Made by a program: the position numbers and the translations under genes
Assembly: GCA_913041095.1 (NCBI GenBank)
Contig: CAJWIB010000133.1
Span: 1 to 7,081, forward strand
Length of the DNA: 7,081 nucleotides
Source of the DNA: an uncultured Rhodospirillaceae bacterium
Lineage (GTDB): Bacteria; Pseudomonadota; Alphaproteobacteria; Rhodospirillales; UBA2165
Direction: 5' to 3'
The notes under the pieces: model-generated
The model's input: the letters and a program-made list of their open reading frames with translations, nothing else
Told to the model about the DNA's origin: nothing
The model's database searches: none
Shown here: one piece after another, positions 1 through 4,905 of the stretch
Position numbering within the stretch: the stretch's first letter is position 1
How the letters are laid out: each line of letters opens with the position of its first letter

Positions 1-601
1 AGAAAGTCGAGGGATAGATGCCATCGCTTAACTTAAATGTCGCATCGATATATTCTTCGGCTTGGAAAAATAGAAAAAGAGCACCCAAAATTGCCGTGAT
101 CCAGGTCCAAAGAATGGCTTTCGCCCGATTGTCCCCGAGAATTGCATGGTGGGCAACGGTAACGGTAGCGCTTGAGGATAACAAGATCAAAGTGTTCAGC
201 AGCGGCACCCCGGAAGCCGGGATCAACTCAAGTCCGGTAGGCGGCCAGGCTTGCGCGACATTATTTAAGATCGGCAGGCTTGAGTGGAAAAAGGCCCAGA
301 AAAAAGCTAAAAAGAACATTATTTCTGAAACAATAAAGAAAATAAAACCGAACCTGAGGCCAGTTTTTACTTGTTCGGAATGTTCCCCGTCCGTGTTGGC
401 TTCGAGGATGACCTGACGCCACCAGCCGTAGAACGTATACAATAAAATTAAGACGCCAACGCCAAACAGGTAAATTGGCCCATCATGCATAAACCAGATG
501 CCGCCAACGGCCATAAAAAATGCGGCGATGGTGCCAATGATCGGCCATGGGCTTGGTTCCGGCACATGCCACGGATGTGTTTTTGCTGCTTCAGTAGCCA
601 T
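1..601 (-). CDS. coxC: Cytochrome c oxidase subunit III (partial, C-terminus beyond window)
   Basis: Subunit III of the aa3-type oxidase is an integral inner-membrane subunit without redox metals. It stabilises subunit I and sustains proton uptake through the D channel. The visible 200 residues start MATEAAKTHPWHVPEPSPWP and carry the family signatures: the TM3 segment around SEIMFFLAFFWAFFHSS (conserved Glu93, His106), the WPPTG loop (about 119-123), and the SGVPLLNTLILLSSSATVT helix followed by AHHA (about 130-153). The family is usually about 260-290 residues, so roughly 60-90 residues lie beyond the left edge; the truncation is an artefact of the window. The ATG at 599-601 follows a GGAG at 612-615 with a 10-nt spacer. 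It is the last visible gene of the leftward cox operon, 48 nt after ctaG. A long open frame on the opposite strand is only its shadow. Identification is very secure. Confidence 0.97.
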   Translation of the reverse strand, partial: MATEAAKTHPWHVPEPSPWPIIGTIAAFFMAVGGIWFMHDGPIYLFGVGVLILLYTFYGWWRQVILEANTDGEHSEQVKTGLRFGFIFFIVSEIMFFLAFFWAFFHSSLPILNNVAQAWPPTGLELIPASGVPLLNTLILLSSSATVTVAHHAILGDNRAKAILWTWITAILGALFLFFQAEEYIDATFKLSDGIYPSTF

Positions 602-649
602 GGTTATTTATCTCCACGGTTTGTTTCATAGTTAACAATAATTATGAGA

Positions 650-1315
650 TCACCCCTTCGGAACAACCTCACGTGAAATTATAGTGTCTTTCTCATCGGT
701 GATGAACTGTGTGGTTTGTAGTTTTTCTGCTTCGCTCTGATCATCGCTGGCAAAGAAAGTGTAAGAAAGCGTAATTGATTTAACGTCTACTGTATTGCGG
801 TCTTTTATGATCGACTGATCGACGTAGAAGGTCACCGGCATTTGCACCATTTGACCCGGCTTTAACACCTGTTCGGTAAAGCAAAAGCATTCAATTTTGT
901 TAAAATACTCACCGGCTTTAAAGGGTGCAACATTGAAAGTCGCCGTACCGACAATTGGTTTATCCGAAACATTCGTTGCTTCATAAAATGCAATCGCCTG
1001 CTCGCCAAGCCGAACTTTGATCGTATTTTGCACCGGCTTAAATTGCCACGGCAATAACTTGTTAACGTTAGCATCAAATCGCACCGTTACCATTTGATCG
1101 ACAATTTTCGATTTAGCTGGAGCTTCCGCGACCTGCGTCGTGCCACCGTAACCAGTAACTTTACAGAAAATCCGATAAAGCGGATCAGAGGCAAAAGCCA
1201 AGCCGGTCATGCCAGCCACCAGACCGAATAAAATTACAGCCGTCACACCATTACGTGTCTTAGGTTCTCGCGTAACGGTGGTCCGGCGTTTAATTTTGTC
1301 TGGTTGTTTGGTCAT
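650..1315 (-). CDS. ctaG: Cytochrome c oxidase assembly protein CtaG/Cox11 (CuB copper chaperone)
   Basis: CtaG/Cox11 is a membrane-anchored periplasmic copper chaperone that delivers Cu(I) to the CuB site of subunit I. The 221-residue protein has a basic cytoplasmic N-terminus, one membrane helix at about 24-43, and the conserved juxtamembrane stretch LYRIFCKVTGYGG (46-58) with Cys51. The periplasmic beta-sandwich domain holds the Cu(I)-binding Cys-Phe-Cys at 143-145 inside ECFCFTEQ. All three family cysteines are present, so it should be functional. It is Cox11, not the unrelated Bacillus CtaG (caa3_CtaG). I place the start at the ATG at 1313-1315; an in-frame TTG directly before it (1316-1318) is a less likely start. 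No strong Shine-Dalgarno is visible, which fits translation coupled to coxA, whose stop is 34 nt upstream. The C-terminal tail after the domain (about 190-221) is acidic and somewhat long. It sits between coxA and coxC. Confidence 0.96.
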   Translation of the reverse strand: MTKQPDKIKRRTTVTREPKTRNGVTAVILFGLVAGMTGLAFASDPLYRIFCKVTGYGGTTQVAEAPAKSKIVDQMVTVRFDANVNKLLPWQFKPVQNTIKVRLGEQAIAFYEATNVSDKPIVGTATFNVAPFKAGEYFNKIECFCFTEQVLKPGQMVQMPVTFYVDQSIIKDRNTVDVKSITLSYTFFASDDQSEAEKLQTTQFITDEKDTIISREVVPKG

Positions 1316-1349
1316 CAACTAAAACCCAATACGTCCAATCGAAATTTGT

Positions 1350-2960
1350 CTATTCAGCCGGTTGCGTGCTGATTGAAGGCGTTTGCTCATGCGTGTGGAA
1401 CGGTGCCGGAGACTCGACAGTCCATTCCAAGGTATCCGCACCGACACCCCATGGATTTGCCTCAGCCGCATTTTCCGACTTCAATGTTTTCCAAAGAACG
1501 ACGAAGAATAAGATGGCACCAACGACGGTAATATAGGCGCCCCAGCTGGAGATCATATTCCAGCCCGCATAGGCATCCGGGAAATCTGGAATACGGCGTG
1601 GCATGCCGGCCATACCGGCAAAATGTTGCGGGAAGAATAGTATGTTCACGCCAACGAACGACACCCAGAACTGCAAGCGGCCTAAGCCTTCCGGATATTG
1701 CTTGCCTGACATTTTACCAATCCAGTAATAGAAGCCGCCATACATGGCGAAAATAGCCGCAACCGACAGCACGTAATGGAAGTGAGCAACCACGAAATAG
1801 GTGTCGTGGAAAGCTATATCCGAACCCGCGTTGGCTAAGGTTACGCCGGTAACGCCACCAACGACAAACAAGAAAATGAAGCCCATAGCATAAAGCATTG
1901 GCGTATCAAACTTGATTGAACCACCCCACATTGTTGCCAGCCAGCTGAAAACCTTCACCCCGGTCGGCACTGCAATCACCATTGTCGCCAGAGTGAAATA
2001 GGCTCGGGTTTCAACATTGAAGCCAACCGTATACATGTGGTGCGCCCAAACCACAAAACCGACAACGCCAATCGCCGCCATTGCATAGGCCATACCGAGA
2101 TAGCCGAATACCGGTTTTTTTGCAAAAGTCGAAACAATCTGGCTAATCACACCAAAGGCCGGGATAATAATAATGTAAACTTCAGGATGGCCGAAGAACC
2201 AAAACAGATGCTGCCATAGTAATGGATCACCGCCACCGGCTGGTGAGAAGAAGGTCGTGCCAAAGTTGCGGTCGGTGAGCAGCATCGTCAACGCACCGGC
2301 TAATACCGGAATCGCCAGTAGCAGGAGAACAGCGGTCACGAATTCAGCCCAGACAAACAATGGCATCCGGTGGAAGGTCATGCCGGGTGCGCGCATATTC
2401 ACAATTGTCGTGATGAAGTTAATCGCACCCAAAATAGATGAAGCGCCAGCCAGATGGAGACTGAGGATACCAAAGTCAACCGCCATACCGGGGTGGTAAT
2501 CAGCATTAGAGAGTGGCGGATATACTGTCCAGCCAGTACCGGGACCACCATCGATCAGACCAGCGATCACCAGCATCACCAGGGCGGCCGCAAGCAGCCA
2601 GAAACTGATATTGTTCATCCGCGGGAAAGCCATATCGGGCGCACCAATCATGAGTGGGATGAACCAATTGCCAAAACCGGCGATTAAAGCCGGCATGACA
2701 ACGAAGAACACCATGATGAAACCGTGTGCCGTCACCAAGACATTATAAAACTGGAAATCACTGATGAACTGAATGCCGGGCTCGTGCAATTCAAGCCGGA
2801 TGGCAACCGACGTAGCGGTGCCGACAATGGCGCCAATCATCGCCATGACAATGTACATCGTGCCAATATCTTTGTGATTGGTTGAGTAAACCCAACGCCG
2901 CCATCCGGTTGGGCGATGATCGTGGCGGTCGTGTGCGTCTGCGTGTGCAGTATCTGACAT
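1350..2960 (-). CDS. coxA: Cytochrome c oxidase subunit I (aa3-type, family A1)
   Basis: This is the catalytic subunit that reduces O2 to water at the heme a3-CuB centre and pumps protons across the inner membrane. The protein has 536 residues, the normal length, and about 12 membrane helices. Ligands visible: His79 (heme a, in VTAHGFIMVFF), His258 with Glu260 and Tyr262 (GHPEVY; CuB ligand, D-channel end, cross-linked Tyr), His307-His308 (CuB), and His393/His395 (heme a3 and heme a, in AHFHYV). The D-channel entrance Asp109 with Asn98 and Asn116 has the same spacing as D124/N113/N131 of Paracoccus denitrificans, and Lys336 matches its K-channel lysine. Arg455-Arg456 (MPRRI) match the heme-propionate arginines. 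Glu260 makes this an A1 enzyme. The N-terminus is His/Asp-rich. ATG at 2958-2960 follows AGAGGT (2969-2974) at good spacing. It lies 35 nt after coxB and 34 nt before ctaG. No defect is seen. Confidence 0.99.
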   Translation of the reverse strand: MSDTAHADAHDRHDHRPTGWRRWVYSTNHKDIGTMYIVMAMIGAIVGTATSVAIRLELHEPGIQFISDFQFYNVLVTAHGFIMVFFVVMPALIAGFGNWFIPLMIGAPDMAFPRMNNISFWLLAAALVMLVIAGLIDGGPGTGWTVYPPLSNADYHPGMAVDFGILSLHLAGASSILGAINFITTIVNMRAPGMTFHRMPLFVWAEFVTAVLLLLAIPVLAGALTMLLTDRNFGTTFFSPAGGGDPLLWQHLFWFFGHPEVYIIIIPAFGVISQIVSTFAKKPVFGYLGMAYAMAAIGVVGFVVWAHHMYTVGFNVETRAYFTLATMVIAVPTGVKVFSWLATMWGGSIKFDTPMLYAMGFIFLFVVGGVTGVTLANAGSDIAFHDTYFVVAHFHYVLSVAAIFAMYGGFYYWIGKMSGKQYPEGLGRLQFWVSFVGVNILFFPQHFAGMAGMPRRIPDFPDAYAGWNMISSWGAYITVVGAILFFVVLWKTLKSENAAEANPWGVGADTLEWTVESPAPFHTHEQTPSISTQPAE

Positions 2961-2995
2961 TTTAAATTACCTCTTATTCCTTAATCTCACCCGAA

Positions 2996-3868
2996 TTAGC
3001 GAACTTTAGCCTGAACTGGCGTATTCATTTCCACCACCTTCACCGGCGCAGCTTTCACCTTGGCAAATTCCTTTTTGGCCTTGGCAACCCATTGCTTGAA
3101 CTCATCCTTGGAAACAACTTTAACCGCAACCGGCATAAAGCCGTGGTTAACGCCACAAAGCTCAGAACATTGTCCATAGTAAGTACCTGGTTTGGTAACT
3201 TTAACCCAAGTTTCGTTGGTGCGCCCGGGCACCGTATCCAATTTTACGCCAAAGGCCGGAATTGCCCAGTTGTGGATCACATCTTCCGAGGTCATCAACA
3301 GGCGAACTTCGGTATTTACCGGCAAGACAACTTGATTATCGACATCCAGCAGACGGCGTTGGCCTGGTTTAATCTCTTCGTCGGGAATCATATTGCTGTC
3401 AAATTCAAACCCACCATGATCAGGATATTGATAAGACCAATACCATTGATGGCCTACAATTTTGAGCGTCATTTCCGGATTTTGAGCTTTGTCCATAAAG
3501 AATAATAATTTCATCGAAGGTACGGAAAAAATAATCAGAATAACGATCGGTATAACCGTCCAAATAACTTCCAAAGGGGTGTTGTGGGTTGTTTTAGAGG
3601 GCTCCGGATTACTCTTCGCATTAAACTTAAAGATGATAATCAGCATCAAAGCCAAAACAAAAATAACTATCCCGACCTCTACCGTCAGCAGCAGATTATG
3701 AAATTCTGTAATTTTTTCCATCACCGGCGTCGCGGCTGGTTGAAAATTCATCTGCCAGGGTTTTGGCTCGGCGGCGTTGGCACCGCTTGCCATGAATGCA
3801 GCAAAAGCAGTGATCAGAAACGCAACTCCTGATTTATACCTTAGAATTATTCTGCGACTATTTTGCAT
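2996..3868 (-). CDS. coxB: Cytochrome c oxidase subunit II (CuA subunit)
   Basis: Subunit II takes electrons from cytochrome c through the binuclear CuA centre and passes them to heme a in subunit I. The 290-residue precursor has a Sec-type signal peptide (basic RR/R-YK start, hydrophobic core about 14-28, likely cleavage after the Ala-Asn-Ala at 30-32). Two membrane helices follow at about 59-82 and 99-123, then the periplasmic cupredoxin domain. The CuA ligands are complete: His199 (in VIHNW), Cys234, Glu236, Cys238, His242 and Met245, within CSELCGVNHGFM. The aromatic electron-entry patch QWYWSYQYP (141-149) is present. There is no fused cytochrome c domain, so it is an aa3 and not a caa3 enzyme. 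The tail from about 260 is rich in Lys, Ala and Val and contains no known domain. ATG at 3866-3868 is preceded by AGGA about 9 nt upstream. It is the first gene of the leftward operon. Confidence 0.98.
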   Translation of the reverse strand: MQNSRRIILRYKSGVAFLITAFAAFMASGANAAEPKPWQMNFQPAATPVMEKITEFHNLLLTVEVGIVIFVLALMLIIIFKFNAKSNPEPSKTTHNTPLEVIWTVIPIVILIIFSVPSMKLLFFMDKAQNPEMTLKIVGHQWYWSYQYPDHGGFEFDSNMIPDEEIKPGQRRLLDVDNQVVLPVNTEVRLLMTSEDVIHNWAIPAFGVKLDTVPGRTNETWVKVTKPGTYYGQCSELCGVNHGFMPVAVKVVSKDEFKQWVAKAKKEFAKVKAAPVKVVEMNTPVQAKVR

Positions 3869-3980
3869 CTGTACCGTTCCTGTTTACGTTTATCAGCCCT
3901 GCATTACTTGAAGACTGTAATTGGTCCGTCATCATGTTAGCGTTATGACCAAAAATCTGTCTGAACTATATGATCGATTA

Positions 3981-3990
3981 TTTCCGGAAA
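3981..3990. repeat. Perfect 10-bp palindrome TTTCCGGAAA upstream of coxB
   Basis: TTTCCGGAAA is an exact dyad about 113 nt before the coxB start. With partial flanks (GAT to the left, ATC to the right, offset by one base) it could extend slightly. It is too short with no loop to form a stable RNA hairpin, so if functional it would be a protein-binding site. No regulator is assigned; a 10-bp palindrome can also occur by chance. Confidence 0.3.
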
Positions 3991-4012
3991 ATCCTATCGG
4001 TGAGATTTAAAA

Positions 4013-4026
4013 TTGACTTAGGTTAA
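4013..4026. promoter_or_regulatory. Partial FNR/CRP-like dyad (TTGAC-N4-GTTAA)
   Basis: TTGACTTAGGTTAA has two half-sites with the 4-bp spacing of the FNR/CRP family. The arms TTGAC and GTTAA differ from perfect symmetry at one position each way, and the sequence departs from TTGAT/ATCAA in both arms. Its centre is 83 bp, about eight helical turns, from the perfect site at 4096-4109. It may be a weak second site, or the TTGAC may simply be a -35-like hexamer. Low confidence. Confidence 0.25.
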
Positions 4027-4068
4027 ATTCCTTTTTTATCAGTCCCATATACCTGATCAATTTTAATC

Positions 4069-4096
4069 AGTATTGTGATGTTAAGCCGCTTGTCAT
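4069..4096 (-). promoter_or_regulatory. Candidate leftward promoter for coxB
   Basis: On the minus strand ATGACA (4096-4091, 5/6 to TTGACA) is followed after 16 nt by AATACT (4074-4069, 4/6 to TATAAT). Transcription would start near 4062 and give a leader of about 190 nt before coxB. In that case the FNR-type palindrome centre (4102.5) lies at about -41, the classical class II activator position. The hexamer matches are modest in an AT-rich region, so this is a suggestion. An alternative is TATAGT at 3970-3965, which lacks a good -35. Confidence 0.3.
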
Positions 4097-4109
4097 TGAT
4101 CTAAATCAA
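4096..4109. promoter_or_regulatory. FNR/FixK/Anr-type binding site, perfect palindrome TTGATCTAAATCAA
   Basis: The sequence TTGAT-CTAA-ATCAA matches the TTGAT-N4-ATCAA consensus of the FNR/FixK/Anr family at all ten specified positions. These regulators respond to low oxygen, directly through an Fe-S cluster (FNR, FnrL, Anr) or through a two-component system (FixK). They commonly adjust which terminal oxidases are made. Here the site lies between the aa3 oxidase operon and its assembly/heme operon. It overlaps the -35 zone of the leftward candidate promoter and is centred about 26 bp upstream of the probable start from the rightward TATAAT. It could therefore activate leftward and repress rightward, or act on one side only. 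The motif match is direct; the regulator and sign of control are inference. Confidence 0.7.
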
Positions 4110-4116
4110 ATACATT

Positions 4117-4122
4117 TATAAT
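4117..4122 (+). promoter_or_regulatory. Rightward -10 hexamer TATAAT
   Basis: An exact TATAAT consensus lies just after the FNR-type palindrome. The best -35 partner, TTGATC at 4096-4101, sits inside the palindrome but leaves only a 15-nt spacer, so the pairing is imperfect. If used, transcription starts near 4129, about 205 nt before the CoxF-like gene, and a bound FNR-family protein would block polymerase. TATAAT is expected by chance fairly often in sequence this AT-rich. Confidence 0.35.
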
Positions 4123-4254
4123 TAGATTAATTAAAAAGTCATGTTGAAGAAAATATGGGTATTTTTCCGCAGAAAACTAAGCTATTTTAATAATCATTCT
4201 TAAAATTTAATCTGGCCAAAAAAACCACCTCTTTTGCTCTTCCCCTTGTGGTAT

Positions 4255-4259
4255 GGAGG
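4255..4259 (+). promoter_or_regulatory. Strong Shine-Dalgarno GGAGG before a 15-codon frame
   Basis: GGAGG stands 5 nt before the ATG at 4265. It is the best Shine-Dalgarno core in the intergenic region, and none of the four genes downstream has as good a match. This is the main reason to take the following tiny frame seriously. Confidence 0.4.
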
Positions 4260-4264
4260 CTGCA

Positions 4265-4312
4265 ATGGTACACCGCGCGCTATGTCATCTATCAGATCAC
4301 TTCGCCAAATAA
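4265..4312 (+). CDS. Possible 15-residue leader peptide upstream of the CoxF-like gene
   Basis: The frame reads MVHRALCHLSDHFAK and then TAA. It is supported by GGAGG 5 nt upstream and by its position, ending 21 nt before the CoxF-like gene in the same direction. It contains three His and one Cys in 15 residues. No known leader peptide or family is recognised. Possible roles are translational coupling into the small gene that follows, or an attenuation-type leader; neither is shown, and no clear terminator or alternative hairpin follows it. A frame this short is easily a chance occurrence. An in-frame ATG at 4253 would add four residues but would use the GGAGG as coding sequence. Confidence 0.25.
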   Translation: MVHRALCHLSDHFAK

Positions 4313-4333
4313 CCAAACAAATAGGTCACTATT

Positions 4334-4429
4334 ATGGATAGAAATAAAAAAGTAGTTTTTGCCATAATATTGGGCGCGATTGCGCTCGCAATGTATATCA
4401 GCATCATGATTAAAACAGCCTATTATTGA
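4334..4429 (+). CDS. CoxF-like single-pass membrane micro-protein (31 aa)
   Basis: This 31-residue protein starts MDRNKKVVFAIILGAIALAM. It has a short basic N-terminus (Arg3, Lys5, Lys6), one membrane helix at about 7-26, and a short tail with Lys27. The pattern of basic residues, an Ala/Leu/Ile helix, then an aromatic and Ile-x-Lys resembles the very short CoxF or 'cytochrome oxidase small assembly' proteins that sit between ctaB and ctaG in many proteobacterial cox clusters. That slot is empty in the leftward operon here, which supports the assignment. A partial AGGT 8 nt upstream could serve as ribosome binding site. The stop is 22 nt before the DUF420 gene. Membrane topology is clear from composition; the family link is from memory of the pattern and function is unproven, with oxidase assembly most likely. 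Confidence 0.6.
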   Translation: MDRNKKVVFAIILGAIALAMYISIMIKTAYY

Positions 4430-4451
4430 GCGGACGGGGAATAATCATTAA

Positions 4452-4895
4452 ATGTTAAGCGTAACCGTGCTGCCACATTTAAATGCAATCCTAAACGGAA
4501 TTGCCGCCTGTTTGCTCATCGGCGGCTTTTTTTTTATCAAATCCGGTAATCGGTTCGCCCACCGTTGGTGCATGGTGGCAGCGCTAACTGTCTCCGGACT
4601 ATTTCTCATCAGTTATGTCACGCTCAGGTTTTATACGCCGATCTTTGTCTTCCAAGGTGTTGGCGTTATTAGAATTTTTTATTATTTTTTGCTGATCAGC
4701 CACATTTTATTGGCGATAGCGATTGTACCTCTGGTTTTATTCACCGTTTTCCATGCCTTCAAGGACCGGTTTACCGCCCACAAAAAAATTGCCCGCTGGA
4801 CTTGGCTGGTTTGGATGTATGTCTCTGTGTCAGGCATTTTGGTGTATCTGATGCTTTACCGCCTGTATCCGCTAAAAACCACACAAGTGATGTAG
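4452..4895 (+). CDS. DUF420 family membrane protein (CtaM/YozB-like), probable aa3 oxidase assembly factor
   Basis: The 147-residue protein has four membrane helices (about 10-29, 40-59, 73-100, 117-137) and matches the DUF420 family over its full length. Hallmarks are LPHLNAILNG at the start (6-15), AHRWCM (36-41), SGLFLISY (48-55), the LISHILLAIAIVPLVL helix (81-96), HKKIARWT (110-117) and WMYVSVSGILVYLMLY (121-136). His37, His84, His101 and His110 are candidate heme or metal ligands near the membrane faces. The family's best studied member, CtaM of Staphylococcus aureus, is needed for aa3-type oxidase function. Its place here between the CoxF-like gene and two heme-related genes supports the same role. 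The histidine often seen after the second helix (SYxxYH region) is not present; the sequence reads SYVTLRF. A GGGGA lies 11 nt before the ATG. Family assignment is strong; precise biochemistry is unknown. Confidence 0.88.
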   Translation: MLSVTVLPHLNAILNGIAACLLIGGFFFIKSGNRFAHRWCMVAALTVSGLFLISYVTLRFYTPIFVFQGVGVIRIFYYFLLISHILLAIAIVPLVLFTVFHAFKDRFTAHKKIARWTWLVWMYVSVSGILVYLMLYRLYPLKTTQVM

Positions 4896-4897
4896 GA
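4894..4897 (+). promoter_or_regulatory. Shine-Dalgarno AGGA overlapping the DUF420 stop codon
   Basis: AGGA begins on the second base of the TAG stop of the DUF420 gene and lies 8 nt before the next ATG (4906). A ribosome ending on the first gene would occupy the entry site of the second, so the two proteins are probably translationally coupled and made in related amounts. It also fixes the 4906 start. Confidence 0.55.
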
Positions 4898-4905
4898 ACC
4901 GGTAA

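Larger units (their letters stand above)
3869..4333. promoter_or_regulatory. Divergent AT-rich intergenic region between the cox structural operon and the assembly/heme operon
   Basis: This 465-nt stretch has no long open frame and is much richer in A and T than the flanking genes. It must hold the start signals for coxB (leftward) and for the CoxF-like gene (rightward). Visible elements are a perfect FNR-type palindrome (4096-4109), a TATAAT hexamer facing right (4117-4122), a weaker leftward promoter candidate (4069-4096), a second partial dyad (4013-4026), a TTTCCGGAAA palindrome close to coxB (3981-3990), and a 15-codon open frame with a strong ribosome binding site (4265-4312). No tRNA, terminator or mobile-element end was recognised. 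Another tiny frame at 4141-4203 (20 codons) has no convincing ribosome binding site and is not called. Confidence 0.8.

Noticed and set aside
18..416. A 132-codon open frame on the plus strand
   Set aside because: It lies wholly antisense to coxC, whose translation carries full family signatures; the plus-strand product has no recognisable domain.
1316..1318. TTG start that would add one Met to CtaG
   Set aside because: An ATG follows immediately, and ATG is the more likely start; nothing in spacing favours the TTG.
2037..2687. Several plus-strand frames of 60-80 codons inside coxA
   Set aside because: They are antisense shadows of a fully intact, highly conserved coxA and show no protein-like features.
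3092..3832. Plus-strand frames of 70-137 codons inside coxB
   Set aside because: They are antisense to coxB, which has a signal peptide and all CuA ligands; they lack supporting ribosome binding sites and domains.
4053..4070. CTGAT-N8-ATCAG inverted repeat as a further FNR-type site
   Set aside because: The 8-bp spacing does not fit the 4-bp spacing of FNR/CRP family sites, and such short AT-rich repeats are common by chance.
4141..4203. A 20-codon frame starting MLKKIWVFFRRK
   Set aside because: No convincing Shine-Dalgarno precedes it, the region is very AT-rich, and it is followed by more than 100 nt without a coupled gene.
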